Notes: generated from the sequence alone by a model not told the origin. Counted from the first letter of the stretch, positions 27,850 through 37,726 are shown. The stretch: DNA of 64,000 nucleotides from Methanosphaera sp. ISO3-F5 (GCF_034480035.2 NZ_CP118754.2:110119-174118), one strand, 5' to 3'. Translations and numbers: made by a program.

Positions 27850-28317
27850 TTATGTCATTACTTTGCTGATGCTGTCTTCTGTTGGTGCTTCTATTTTTAC
27901 TAGTTTTCCGTCTTTGATGTATTGGAATTTGTATTGTTGTCTTCCGTCATCCATCTCGGTTTTGTAGTATCCATCTTTGCCATTGATTACTTTTTTGGTG
28001 TAGCTGTATGCGTTTAGTGCTTGTATTGGTTTGCCGTTGTTTAGTACTCCTACTGTTAGTTCTAGTTTGTCACCGTTACTGTTTATGTATTCACGTGTTA
28101 CTTTGTTGTCTACTCTTGTTCCATCTATGTCTTCTACGTCAAGGCCGTCTTCGTCCATGTGTGTTGTGTCTACATCGCTTTCATATGGTTTAAATCCGTT
28201 AAGTACTTTTAGGTTTTCACCGTTTATGTTCACATTACTGGCTGCATTGACTGCTGCTATAAGTGAGCCTGCAGCTAGTAAGATTAATCCGATTATTAAT
28301 ATGTTTTTTAGGTTCAT
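27850..28317 (-). CDS. Small secreted protein (155 aa)
   Basis: Signal peptide (NILIIGLILLAAGSLIAAVN) followed by an acidic soluble domain (THMDEDGLDVEDIDGTRVDN, later KTEMDDGRQQYKFQYIKDGK). It is the intact paralogue of the gene at 24266; the two are direct repeats including about 140 bp of promoter. The high number of Asp residues in DxDG-like patterns may bind calcium. No function can be assigned. Confidence 0.75.
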   Translation of the reverse strand: MNLKNILIIGLILLAAGSLIAAVNAASNVNINGENLKVLNGFKPYESDVDTTHMDEDGLDVEDIDGTRVDNKVTREYINSNGDKLELTVGVLNNGKPIQALNAYSYTKKVINGKDGYYKTEMDDGRQQYKFQYIKDGKLVKIEAPTEDSISKVMT

Positions 28318-28881
28318 TATCCTTCACCACTACAATATAATGTTTCTGATGGGTGTTTTTCTTTTCCATCTCTACTAATTAGTTTGAATTGGTTCTTATA
28401 TAAAGATTTTCGACTGCAAGTGCTTACTTACATCATTAAAATAAGAAATAAAGATTCTATACTTCTTATTTATGAAAACATTTAGTTATTATCTGATAGA
28501 AGAAAAAGATATAAAAATGTCATTCGTTTAATTTAAGTATAGAGAATGAAAAAATAAAAGAAGATTATTCATTAATCTATCTATAATAAATAAATATTCA
28601 TGATCAAAATTAACAATCTACTTGATTAAAAATATTATTTTAATAACGACTTAAAATCTCACTTAATGATAAGTTATGAATAAAGGATAACTGGTTTTAA
28701 AGCATAAAGAACACAAAATAAATAATAAATAATATGTGATTTATAATAAGTATTGAATGTTAGTTATCAAAATTGTAAAATATAAAGTATGAGAAAATAT
28801 TAAATTTGTTTTTAAAATATGGAAAATTATGTTTTTTATAAGATTTAGAGTATAATAATTACTAAAATAAGGTGTTAATGA
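28318..28881. other. Intergenic region
   Basis: The first ~140 bp is the promoter block shared with 24735-24880. The rest is AT-rich with TATA-like sequences and no gene. Confidence 0.5.
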
Positions 28882-30912
28882 ATGAATTTAAAAATATTTT
28901 CTGATAAAGAATTAGATGATTGTAGATTCAATAGTCTTAAAAGCATGAATAATCAGAAATTATTTGATATTTTAGAAGAAATAATATATTTAAGAGTATT
29001 TGATTTTACAAAAACTATAAACTATATTAACACGAGATTATTTTCTACAAATATTCGATTTATTAAATTATTTTGTGAAATGATTGAAAAAGTAAGTTTT
29101 AATGATATTTTCTTTTATGAATTTAATTTTATAGATCTTATTCAAGAATATGTTAATAAAAATCCGGATTTAATATATGAATTTTATGAATATTCTTTAG
29201 GTAAATATTATCAACCTCAAATTTTATTTGGTTTTTATTTATTTAATAATACTTCTTTACTTAACAAAGAAATTTATACAAATATTTTTAAGAAGAATGT
29301 CAATATCCAAAAATGTTCTATTGAAATTTTGAATTTATCTTTAAAAAATAATTTTTCTATTAAAGAAGATATTCTTCTTGATTTAGAAGATTGTGTACTT
29401 GAAGATAATTATGATAATTATGTTAATTGTTTAATTTTATCTATGGGTAATAACGAAGAAATTTTTAAAAAAGTCACTGAAAAATTAAATTCAAATAATC
29501 CTCTTTTTTCAACTAAATATATATTTAATAGTTTATACAGTCATTTTAAAATAAATGAAGACTTATTATTTAAATCATATGCTATTTTAGATAAATACAA
29601 TGACAAACATTATGATTTTGATAATAGTCAAATGCTTTATGATATTCAAGAAAAGTTATGTGAATTTAACTCAAAGAAATTTTTGGAAATTATTATTTTA
29701 AACATTAATACTTATAAACAATTAATATATGATAATGTCAAATTATCCACATCAGAAAAAGATAGAATATTGCATGAACTAAATGAAAAATTAAAAAATT
29801 ACCAACTTACTGAAGATGATTGTGAAAATCACATAAATTCTATTTTTCAATCCAAAGAAGACATTATGAAATGGATTAGAATACATAAATCATCGGATGA
29901 TTTTGATAAAATTGTTTTGGTTTTATTAAAAGTAATAAGTTTTGAAGATAATGATTTTGTTGAAGAAATACTTACTGAAATTGGTAAAGAAAAAAATATT
30001 AATATTAATGATGTTAAAAAACACGAAGATCCAGATTATTCTATATTATACACTATAGACAGAATTCTTTATTACGAACCGAAAAATATTGAAGATTTAA
30101 ATGAATGTTTAAAGATATACCCAAATACTAATCTGTTTATGGGTGATATTTTACGTAAGTCTTTGAAAAAAAATAAGTATGATCCTCATCCTTTAGTTCA
30201 AATATTTTTTAAACATCCCAAAAAAATAGGTGATTATAAGGAATATTATATCAAAAAACAGAGAAAATGGGAATTAATTTTTAAAAATTTAAATGATAAT
30301 AATATAACTATTAAAAAAGGTAAAATTTCTAATATTAATGGAGCAAAGGATGTATTATGTGAAATTGCAGTAGTTGGGTGTTTAATTAAAAACTTTGATA
30401 TTGAGTTAGAATCTAAAATTTATCCTCTAAATGAAAATGAAAATATCACTAATATTGATCTTTGTGTCAAATATAAACGTGAAAAAATTTATATTGAAAT
30501 AGCTAATTTAAAATTAGATAGTGTCACTAACTATAATCGTAGCAATTTTGTTTCTTTTGAAGGAATAAAATATAAACCGTTTAATGTATTGAATAAAAAA
30601 TATCAAAATCAATATCATAATAGTAATATAAAGAATCCGTTACCTTTATACTATGTTTTATATGGTTCGTATCATTTCAGGTACCATGAATCAATTTATG
30701 GTATTCATAATGAATATGAAAATCAGAAGGGAATTTTTGAATTTACAGATAACAACATTAATGGAGTTTTTCATTTAGATTATAATTATGTTAAAGATAA
30801 TCAATTATTTTATAAAGGAAAGTTATATGAATTAAATGATAAACCACGATATGAAATATCTGAAGAATTCAAAAAGTTATTATATGAAACGTTTTTTGAA
30901 GAAAAATATTAA
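28882..30912 (+). CDS. Large protein with helical repeats and nuclease-like C-terminus
   Basis: 676 residues, soluble. Residues 1-470 are predicted mostly helical, with repeated aromatic/Leu patterns like HEAT or similar repeats. About residues 480-580 resemble a PD-(D/E)xK-type core: GAKDVLCEIAVVGCLI supplies an acidic helix, then a strand/loop NITNIDLCVKYKREKIYIEI gives D-x(n)-ExI. The last 70 residues are aromatic-rich. It is translated six bases before a zinc-ribbon/HEPN gene. I do not recognise a named family; a two-gene nuclease-based defence unit is my inference from domains and location in a defence island. Confidence 0.6.
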   Translation: MNLKIFSDKELDDCRFNSLKSMNNQKLFDILEEIIYLRVFDFTKTINYINTRLFSTNIRFIKLFCEMIEKVSFNDIFFYEFNFIDLIQEYVNKNPDLIYEFYEYSLGKYYQPQILFGFYLFNNTSLLNKEIYTNIFKKNVNIQKCSIEILNLSLKNNFSIKEDILLDLEDCVLEDNYDNYVNCLILSMGNNEEIFKKVTEKLNSNNPLFSTKYIFNSLYSHFKINEDLLFKSYAILDKYNDKHYDFDNSQMLYDIQEKLCEFNSKKFLEIIILNINTYKQLIYDNVKLSTSEKDRILHELNEKLKNYQLTEDDCENHINSIFQSKEDIMKWIRIHKSSDDFDKIVLVLLKVISFEDNDFVEEILTEIGKEKNININDVKKHEDPDYSILYTIDRILYYEPKNIEDLNECLKIYPNTNLFMGDILRKSLKKNKYDPHPLVQIFFKHPKKIGDYKEYYIKKQRKWELIFKNLNDNNITIKKGKISNINGAKDVLCEIAVVGCLIKNFDIELESKIYPLNENENITNIDLCVKYKREKIYIEIANLKLDSVTNYNRSNFVSFEGIKYKPFNVLNKKYQNQYHNSNIKNPLPLYYVLYGSYHFRYHESIYGIHNEYENQKGIFEFTDNNINGVFHLDYNYVKDNQLFYKGKLYELNDKPRYEISEEFKKLLYETFFEEKY

Positions 30913-30918
30913 TAATCT

Positions 30919-32268
30919 ATGTTGATGATTGAAATAAAAAGGTGTCGGTACTGTAATAATAAAATTCGCGAGAAAGCATACTACTGTGATCAATGTGGTA
31001 GAATTTTAAATTCAAAGATTGAAATAACAATTAATCATGAATTTGAAAAAATTTTAGATTACTTAATCACTAATTTAAAAAAGACTAATGATGGATTTGA
31101 GTATACTCCTTTAATAGAAAATTATGTTATATTGTTTTGGAATTATATGGATAGATATTCCAAATTAAAAGATGTTGCCAAAAATGATAAAATAACATTA
31201 TATTCTTGGGAGAAATCTTTTCCATTAAATACAGCGTATGAATTAAAAAATAAGCCTAAAAGTTCAAGAAATAAATATTTTATATTTATTTTAAATAGAG
31301 AATATGATGAGTATAAAAATTCTTTAAATAAAACTGAGTTTGAATTTATTTATTTTACGAACATAGATAATAGGAAAATTGATAATCTTTTTGATGAAAC
31401 ACTTAAACTGTTTAATTTAAAAATTTTTGAATTTGAATGTATAGAAAGATATTTAATGAATAAATCTAATAAAGAGTTAAATCTAGATGAAAATTATAAA
31501 AATGAAGTTATTATTTCACATAAATCAAATGGTAAGGATTTAGATTATCAATATGGTTTATCATTTGATGATATTTATGGATTTTTAGGATTTTTAACTT
31601 TAATAAATAATTATAATAAAACTACTAAAATTCTCTCAAATAATTTTCAAGACAGATATAAATTAATAGATTTTAATATTTTATTGAAAGTTGTTCGTGT
31701 GAATAATGAATTTATAGAACATTATGATTATCTAAGTTATCGTTTAGAACATCTCGATCTTTCTTTTTCTAAAGAAAAAATATCAATTAAAGAAATTTTT
31801 ATTGAAAAATTTAAGAATAAACACATATCAAAAGAATTAAAAATATATTTGAGCTTATATCATTTAGCATCGATTGAAGATGATTTATCAAGTTCCTTCT
31901 TAAAATATTGGTCACTGAGTGAAAGAATAATTAAAGACAGTATGGGTGAGGATATTAAAAATGAAAAATTAATTAAACTAATGAAAAATATTTTAATAAT
32001 TACAGGTTATCCTGAAAGTGTATATGAACAAATTAAATACGTTGAAAAAAAACGAAATGAATATGTACATGAATTTAAATTTGACATCATAGAGCAAAGT
32101 GATAGGAATTTAGCAAAATCAATATCAGAGAAGATATTGGGTTATTTAATATTATCTAATATAAAAATCAAAAAATTAAAGGATTTTGGATACATTTTAG
32201 AATATTACAACCGTGATGATGAAATAAAAAAGATAAATATGATATTAGACGATTTTAATTCAAAATAA
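30919..32268 (+). CDS. Zinc-ribbon protein with C-terminal HEPN-like domain
   Basis: 449 residues. Residues 6-30 form a zinc ribbon with two CxxC pairs (CRYCNNKIREKAYYCDQCGR). Residues 40-290 have no recognised fold. Residues 300-420 look like an ApeA-type HEPN domain: SSFLKYWSLSERIIKDSM, then KKRNEYVHEFKF, whose R-x4-H is the HEPN RNase motif. HEPN RNases are common in toxin and abortive-infection systems. The six-base spacing to the upstream nuclease-like gene implies that the two proteins work together. Confidence 0.65.
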   Translation: MLMIEIKRCRYCNNKIREKAYYCDQCGRILNSKIEITINHEFEKILDYLITNLKKTNDGFEYTPLIENYVILFWNYMDRYSKLKDVAKNDKITLYSWEKSFPLNTAYELKNKPKSSRNKYFIFILNREYDEYKNSLNKTEFEFIYFTNIDNRKIDNLFDETLKLFNLKIFEFECIERYLMNKSNKELNLDENYKNEVIISHKSNGKDLDYQYGLSFDDIYGFLGFLTLINNYNKTTKILSNNFQDRYKLIDFNILLKVVRVNNEFIEHYDYLSYRLEHLDLSFSKEKISIKEIFIEKFKNKHISKELKIYLSLYHLASIEDDLSSSFLKYWSLSERIIKDSMGEDIKNEKLIKLMKNILIITGYPESVYEQIKYVEKKRNEYVHEFKFDIIEQSDRNLAKSISEKILGYLILSNIKIKKLKDFGYILEYYNRDDEIKKINMILDDFNSK

Positions 32269-32289
32269 CATTAATTCAAAAAATAAAAT

Positions 32290-32660
32290 ATCATTCATTT
32301 CAATTATTATTTTTGAATTGAATATGGAAAATAATCCAAATGTAATTCTTCAATATTTATTTGAATGTTTTTAATGTAGTTCATACCTTTTTGGTGCAGG
32401 TAATGATAACCTGTATTTTCTCTAATTCCTTGATGAAATCTAATTCAACATATCCTTGTTATTGTATCTTCATCTGTGTGAAAAATGAATGCATTTTTTG
32501 TGTTAAAATTCATATTTGTCAATGAAATATTTGTATGTTAGTTCATAGAAGTATTGTTTTGTATAATCTATAAAATGGTTTATGTTGTGACGGTTAAACT
32601 TAAAAATGAATATTGGGTTGTAAGAAGATTTCAATAAACATTATGGATTTTATAGTGTAT
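32290..32660 (-). pseudogene. Decayed coding remnant, reading frame broken
   Basis: On the minus strand, protein-like stretches appear in different frames: DYTKQYFYELTYKYFIDKYE near 32500-32580, FHTDEDTIT near 32470, and GYHYLHQKGMNYIKNIQINI near 32345-32410. They are interrupted by stops. This looks like one ancestral gene that has decayed; a transposase is possible but I cannot confirm it. Confidence 0.35.
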
Positions 32661-32670
32661 TATCATTTTT

Positions 32671-32940
32671 TTAATTTACATCCATCCCTAAATATTTGTG
32701 TTTTTTTCCGTATTTTATGTGTCCTTTTTGTAAGTCTTCTATTAATGTTTTGTATTCTCCTTGGTAGTGGTAGTGTTCTGTGTTTGGTTCAAATTCGTAT
32801 AGTATTGCTTTTTGGTCTTTTTTGTTTATTTCTATTATGTAGTCATTTTCAAACCATAGGGTTAATGTTGTATTGTCTGTATTTTTTATGTTTTGTATTG
32901 TTTTTATTGTTTCTTTTATGTTTGTTGTTGTGTATGTCAT
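32671..32940 (-). CDS. Small protein upstream-region partner of helicase (89 aa)
   Basis: Starts TYTTTNIKETIKTIQNIKNT and contains TLTLWFENDYIIEINKKDQK, suggesting a small alpha-beta fold with a four-strand sheet. It lies 47 bp downstream of, and in the same direction as, the DUF2075 gene. No motif identifies a function. Confidence 0.5.
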   Translation of the reverse strand: MTYTTTNIKETIKTIQNIKNTDNTTLTLWFENDYIIEINKKDQKAILYEFEPNTEHYHYQGEYKTLIEDLQKGHIKYGKKHKYLGMDVN

Positions 32941-32987
32941 AACTTATACTCTTTTTATATAATTATGTACTTTATATTATACATATT

Positions 32988-34865
32988 TTATTTTTTATTA
33001 TTTTTTTCTATTAATTGTTTAAAGTATTGTTGTAAGTTTTTATCTACACAGTATATATAGCATCCTTTCATTCCTCTACTCATGAGGGTTTTGTATGTGT
33101 TTTTGATGATTTCTTCGGATATTTCAAGAGCTTTTTCAGGGTCTTCTTTATATAATGTTTTTATTCCGAATAGTGATCTGTCTGTTTTAGCTCTTTTATT
33201 GAAGTCTGTTATTATTTTTCCATTTTTATATCGGATGTCTTCACCTAATATTACTCCTACATAGTCAAATTCTAGTCCTTGTGATGTGTGTACACATCCT
33301 ATTTCTTGTACTGATTTTTCATCTATAGCCCATGTACTGGTATTTCCAAGGTTCCAGCTCATTCCAAAGTTTCCTATTACTATATCATGATGGTTTGTAT
33401 CATCTCTTTTGTCTTTGTCCCAGTTCCAGCAGTATCCTGCAAGCATTCTTGATTTATTGTTTATCTTATTTTTTTCATAGATTATCTCTTGTATTTCTTC
33501 TGGAGTATCCATAACTTTGAATTCATAATCTTCAAATCCATCAAAATTTGCTGTTTCCTTAATCTGAAGAGCATGGTCTAACCAGGAAAGATATCCGTCA
33601 GATCCGTTGCATCTGAATTGTGATACTAATTTTATATGTTTAATTTCACAATTCTGTTCTTCTGCTATTTTTCTTATTTCTGAAACTCTACCTATATCTT
33701 TTATGTGTATTTTCTGGTAATCATCTATGAAAAATATGGTTGTTTTTGATGAATTAATTATTTCTGCAATCTGGTTTTCACCTTTGTTGTTGAATATTCC
33801 ACTTTTAGCTTTAAGTCTATGTGCTTCATCTACGATTAATACATCAAATTCATTGTAATCTGCATCATAGAATCCATCTGATCCTTTGAATAGATTTTTC
33901 ACATATTTTTGTGTTTTGTATCCTTTTAGTTCTTTATAATATACTTCTCTTGGAGCACTATTTTTTGTAACATAGAACGTTGTTAAGTTTTGGTTAGTGA
34001 GATTTACTAATAAGTTTATTGCTATCACTGATTTTCCCGTACCTGGTCCACCTTCAACTATTAATACTTGCTTTTTGTCTTTCTTTCTAGATTGTTTTAC
34101 CATGTCAAAAGCTGTTTCATATGCTACCTTTTGTTCATCTATCATATAAAACTCTTTGTTTCCTTCAAGCATACTTTTTAATGTGTCTTGTAAACGTTTG
34201 GATGGTCTGATTTTTCCAAATTCTATATTATATAATATTTCCTTATTATCACCATATTTAATGTATTTTTTAATAAAATCTGTGAGTTTGGTTGCATCTC
34301 CTCTACGGAATAAAGGGGCTTGTTCTATCGTATCAGAATAAATATTATCTAATATAGGCTCATCCTCTTTTTTCTTATAATTATGAAGATAAGCACAAGG
34401 ATGCAAACTAATATCATCCTCCTGAACAGTCTCATTAAAATCATACAATAAGGATGCATAACTCCAAGCCTGATAAGACGGATGAGTAACCTCACGAACA
34501 CCCTTACCAACATAAGTACGAACAATATTATCCATACCCTCAACCTTATCCGCATCCTCCCACTGCTTCAACTCAACAATAACAACAGAAGGCAAATTCT
34601 CTTTAGTAAACCCAGATAACATAAAATCAATACGCTTACTAGTGGTAGGAATATTAAACTCAATAGCAACACCAGCATCCTCAGGAATATTATCATCATC
34701 CAAAACCTTATACATATACTGCATAGAATTTTCCCAAGAACGAATCTCAGCTCGACCAGTAGTATGACCCAATTTTTCCTCAAAATTTTCTAAAATATCA
34801 TCAGCAATAGTATCATTCCTAACTGCAGACATAAAATTAGACTTAACATCTTCATAGACTAACAT
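32988..34865 (-). CDS. DUF2075 DNA/RNA helicase-like protein
   Basis: About 625 residues. The N-terminal ~220 residues include a nuclease-like or regulatory region (FMLSGFTKENLPSVVIVELK has the strand-(E)-x-K pattern of a PD-(D/E)xK core). The helicase part has Walker A GGPGTGKSVIA, Walker B VLIVDEAHRLK, and later motifs SQFRCNGSDGYL and GCVHTSQGLEFDYVG. The family often occurs with restriction and other defence systems. Start chosen at ATG 34865, since GTGATT upstream serves as ribosome binding site. Confidence 0.85.
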   Translation of the reverse strand: MLVYEDVKSNFMSAVRNDTIADDILENFEEKLGHTTGRAEIRSWENSMQYMYKVLDDDNIPEDAGVAIEFNIPTTSKRIDFMLSGFTKENLPSVVIVELKQWEDADKVEGMDNIVRTYVGKGVREVTHPSYQAWSYASLLYDFNETVQEDDISLHPCAYLHNYKKKEDEPILDNIYSDTIEQAPLFRRGDATKLTDFIKKYIKYGDNKEILYNIEFGKIRPSKRLQDTLKSMLEGNKEFYMIDEQKVAYETAFDMVKQSRKKDKKQVLIVEGGPGTGKSVIAINLLVNLTNQNLTTFYVTKNSAPREVYYKELKGYKTQKYVKNLFKGSDGFYDADYNEFDVLIVDEAHRLKAKSGIFNNKGENQIAEIINSSKTTIFFIDDYQKIHIKDIGRVSEIRKIAEEQNCEIKHIKLVSQFRCNGSDGYLSWLDHALQIKETANFDGFEDYEFKVMDTPEEIQEIIYEKNKINNKSRMLAGYCWNWDKDKRDDTNHHDIVIGNFGMSWNLGNTSTWAIDEKSVQEIGCVHTSQGLEFDYVGVILGEDIRYKNGKIITDFNKRAKTDRSLFGIKTLYKEDPEKALEISEEIIKNTYKTLMSRGMKGCYIYCVDKNLQQYFKQLIEKNNKK

Positions 34866-35650
34866 TTTAATCACTATTATTTAAAGTTTTAAATAAATTA
34901 TTAATATATATTTATTTCAACATTAATTAATTATAAGGTATTTTATTGTTATTTAACAGAATTATTCATCCATTATCCAATAACTTTCAAAGCAACATTT
35001 TCGTAGTTACTTAATTATTATCAAAATGGTTGATTTTTTTATAGAATCATCATGTACTAACATTTATATTTAACTAGTTATGGGTATTATATCATGATTC
35101 TAATTAAACAATTGTATTTAGGTAATAAACTCTGAATATACCTGTTAAAATGTATATGAATTATTATTTTAACTATTATAAATAGATTTGAATATTATTG
35201 ACTTTAAAAAACATTTTAAGCTTACACGATTGTAAATATATTTCGTCCTGATATAAAGAGCACTTTTGGATGTGCTCGGCATTGATTTTATAATAATTTC
35301 TTAATATTATAAGTTAATAATAAATCATTGAAATAGACAAATTTTATTCATCTCTAAATGACATTATATATAAAAGTCATCTTTGTCTGTAACACTATCT
35401 TTAACTACTGTAATTATATTAACCCATAAGAGTGTTACTCATGATTAAATTATTATAAAAATCATTTGGGGATTAAAAAACAATAATATCTTAACATCAC
35501 TTTTTATGATAAATATCAATATATCTACGAAAATATCCTAATAAAGATAAATTATAAAGTCATCTATTTAAGATTCTTTAAACAAATTCAAAAAGAGAAA
35601 ATTCTTCCAACTTTATACTATCACTAGAATTATTTAAGAAAAAAAAAATA
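34866..35650. other. Gene-free region with a small hairpin
   Basis: No credible gene. GAGCAC(35258)...GTGCTC(35272) forms a 6-bp stem around an 8-base loop in otherwise AT-rich DNA. AGAATCATCATG (about 35043) and CATGATTCTA (about 35094) are inverted. The region may hold a small RNA, but nothing proves it. Confidence 0.35.
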
Positions 35651-36010
35651 GGGAGTGTGCAACAATTTTTGGGTTTTAGAATAATTGTCCCTTGACACTA
35701 ATTTATCATTTACTTTTTATTCTAGTTTTTTAATTTGGATTTATTATTTTTTTGTTGTTTGTTTGTTCTTTTTGTTCTATGTTGTTATTTTTGCTATGTT
35801 TTGTGCTGTGGTCGTGAGTGTTTGTTGTATTTTTGCGTTGTTTAGTCCTAGTATGGTGGTATTGTCTGTATTTTAGTGTGTGTTTGTTGTATGCGAATTG
35901 TGGTTCGATTATTGGTATTCTCTTATTGTATTGTGCTTGTCCGTTTGGTGTTTTGATTTTATTAGCCAGTAGTTCTTTAGTATCACTTGTGTAATCGGTT
36001 ATTACTTTCT
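35651..36010 (-). mobile_element. IS remnant: 3' end of a transposase plus terminal repeat
   Basis: On the minus strand IKTPNGQAQYNKRIPIIEPQ, then FAYNKHTLKYRQY, matches the C-terminal part of IS1182-like DDE transposases. The frame then shifts and continues as LGLNNAKIQQTLTTTAQNIA in another frame. The element's end is probably GGGAGTGTGCAACAA at 35651-35665, which resembles the ends of the small element at 39831-40038. The 5' part of the transposase is missing, so it is dead. Confidence 0.6.
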
Positions 36011-36011
36011 T

Positions 36012-36164
36012 GTGAAGGTGTATGTACCATTTTTATCTGTAATTGTACTTCCTGTTTTGCCGTTGATGTTTATGTTTAGTTTGTTGTTTGTTCTTGGGTT
36101 TCCATCAGCATCAGTGAATGTTCCTGTTATTGTTATGTTATTTCCATATTGTATTGTTTCTATT
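36012..36164 (-). pseudogene. Fragment of an adhesin-like surface protein
   Basis: A frame reading IQYGNNITITGTFTDADGNP, then NINGKTGSTITDKNGTYTFT has the pattern of Ig-like repeats in large adhesin-like proteins of Methanosphaera and Methanobrevibacter. It is cut on both sides, by the IS remnant and by the neighbouring gene. An adhesin N-terminus lies separately at 40183. Confidence 0.55.
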
Positions 36165-36165
36165 T

Positions 36166-36777
36166 TTATTTGTTTAAGATTTTTATTGCTTTTGCAGGAC
36201 AGTTTTCATAACATAGTCCGCAATGTAAACAATTTTCTTTAGATATGGTGTAGGGTTTTCCTTCGTTTATTATTTTCTGAGGACATATTTTTGCACATAA
36301 TCTACATTCGATACATTTTTCTGTAATCAGGTATCCTTTTTCACTTATCGTCCCATTGTTGATTTTAAAATTTTGTCTAAATATGGGTTTTTGAGTTAAA
36401 TCAAAATATTCTATTTCTCCACTAACTACTTTGAATGGTTCAAGAATGTATCTGCTTTCTCCTGGGTATACATTGTTCATAAAAGGATTTTCTTCAAACA
36501 TCAGGTCAATCCACTTTTTTTGGTCGTCTAATTTTTTTGCTATACCATTAATTCTTACAGATTTGTTATCTTTTAAATTCACGTAGCTTATCTGTGGGTG
36601 ATTAATTAGTTCTTTATAAACGTTTTTTCCTCGTGCAGTTAAAAAGTAAATGGTGTCTTCGTCAATATGCATGATATCAATGATTCTGCTTTGACTATTG
36701 CCATTTTCATCAACTGTGCTGAGTACTCCATCAATAACTTCGCGTATTTGTTCTAAACATTCTTTTTTAGTAATCAT
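36166..36777 (-). CDS. Flavin-binding split-barrel protein fused to a 2[4Fe-4S] ferredoxin
   Basis: 203 residues. Residues 1-130 resemble a pyridoxamine-phosphate-oxidase-type flavin split barrel (DGVLSTVDENGNSQSRIIDI, LTARGKNVYKELINHP, SYVNLKDNKSVRINGIAKKL). Residues 145-200 are a ferredoxin with two CxxCxxCxxxCP motifs (CIECRLCAKICPQ, CLHCGLCYENCP). It is likely a cytoplasmic flavin redox protein that receives electrons through the clusters. The HxlR gene next to it, in the same direction, may control it. Confidence 0.85.
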   Translation of the reverse strand: MITKKECLEQIREVIDGVLSTVDENGNSQSRIIDIMHIDEDTIYFLTARGKNVYKELINHPQISYVNLKDNKSVRINGIAKKLDDQKKWIDLMFEENPFMNNVYPGESRYILEPFKVVSGEIEYFDLTQKPIFRQNFKINNGTISEKGYLITEKCIECRLCAKICPQKIINEGKPYTISKENCLHCGLCYENCPAKAIKILNK

Positions 36778-36865
36778 TTTATTATATTCATCTCGTTTAA
36801 TCTTTTTTCTTAAGTTGTTTTGTTGGGGGTGATATATATGAAATAATTATTGGAATTTGTTTGTT

Positions 36866-37249
36866 TTATTTTATTTTAAGTACTTTTTTGAATAGATCTT
36901 CGACTTTTTGCTGATTTTCTCGATTGTAGTATGTATTGTTTAAGTCAGTGTATAATGTGAATCGTACTAGTTCATATAGTACTTTGTTTAATGCTAAGCC
37001 TTTTTCTGTTAGTTCGTATGTTATGTTTGAATTTTCATCTTCATTTCTTTTTATTAAACCATTATTTTCCATATCTTTTAGGCAGTTTGATAATACTTTG
37101 TTGGATAGTTGTGGTTTGTTTTCTTTGAATTCGTTGAAATGTTTTTTTCCAAAGAACATGTCTCTAATTATTAAGATTACCCATTTCTTGTTAATTATGG
37201 TTAGGGCTATGTCTATTGGACATTTTTCTATGTTTACTTCATTTTCCAT
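36866..37249 (-). CDS. HxlR family transcription regulator
   Basis: 127 residues with the family signature: NIEKCPIDIALTIINKKWVI, IIRDMFFGKKHFNEF, NKVLSNCLKDMENNGLIKR and the wing YELTEKGLAL. It is about 40 percent identical by eye to the regulator at 832. It is divergent from the RiPP locus, and a perfect 20-bp palindrome lies between them, so it probably controls both directions. GGGAG precedes the start. Confidence 0.9.
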   Translation of the reverse strand: MENEVNIEKCPIDIALTIINKKWVILIIRDMFFGKKHFNEFKENKPQLSNKVLSNCLKDMENNGLIKRNEDENSNITYELTEKGLALNKVLYELVRFTLYTDLNNTYYNRENQQKVEDLFKKVLKIK

Positions 37250-37302
37250 ATTATTTCTCCCTTTCTATTTTATGTTATGGATGTTCTAGGTATATGTTGT
37301 TT

Positions 37303-37322
37303 AAGTAACCATTTGGTTACTT
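37303..37322. promoter_or_regulatory. Perfect palindromic operator between HxlR and RiPP genes
   Basis: AAGTAACCATTTGGTTACTT is a perfect inverted repeat (8-bp arms, 4-bp centre). It lies about 55 bp before the HxlR start and is followed by TATTATATATATGAAA, the likely TATA box of the RiPP operon. Confidence 0.7.
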
Positions 37323-37398
37323 TAATTATTATATATATGAAATGTATAGTATAAATTAAAACTATATAATTATATAGTTCATAGGAGGAATTTAGACA

Positions 37399-37656
37399 AT
37401 GTATAAATTAAATTCATGGAATGAAAAAACAAGTTTCAATGTTTCAAAAATAGCAAATAATTATCAGACAGTTCAAACTGCTTGTGGTACAGAAATTGTT
37501 TCTTCTGCTTGTGGTGGTGAAGTAAGTACTGCTTGTGGTAGTGAGGTTGTTTCTTCTGCTTGTGGTGGTGAAGTAAGTACTGCTTGTGGTAGTGAGGTTG
37601 TTTCTTCTGCTTGTGGTACAGAAATCACAGTTCCATGTGGCAGTGAAAGATTATAA
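37399..37656 (+). CDS. ACGX-repeat RiPP precursor peptide
   Basis: 85 residues after AGGAGG. The N-terminal ~30 residues (MYKLNSWNEKTSFNVSKIAN) are a leader. The rest repeats Ala-Cys-Gly-(Thr/Gly/Ser)-Glu: units of the kind TACGTEIVSSACGGEVS give seven Cys-Gly sites, the last as PCGSE. The DNA repeats in ~51-bp blocks, so copy number can change. It is followed by a radical SAM/SPASM gene. This matches what I recall as the ACGX system, in which the maturase modifies the Cys-containing repeats. The product and role (bacteriocin-like, metal-binding or other) are unknown. Confidence 0.85.
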   Translation: MYKLNSWNEKTSFNVSKIANNYQTVQTACGTEIVSSACGGEVSTACGSEVVSSACGGEVSTACGSEVVSSACGTEITVPCGSERL

Positions 37657-37726
37657 TCACAAGACAATTATAATAAAAACACTATTTTTTTTTACAAAAT
37701 TATCTTTTTTTTTGATGTGATTATTT

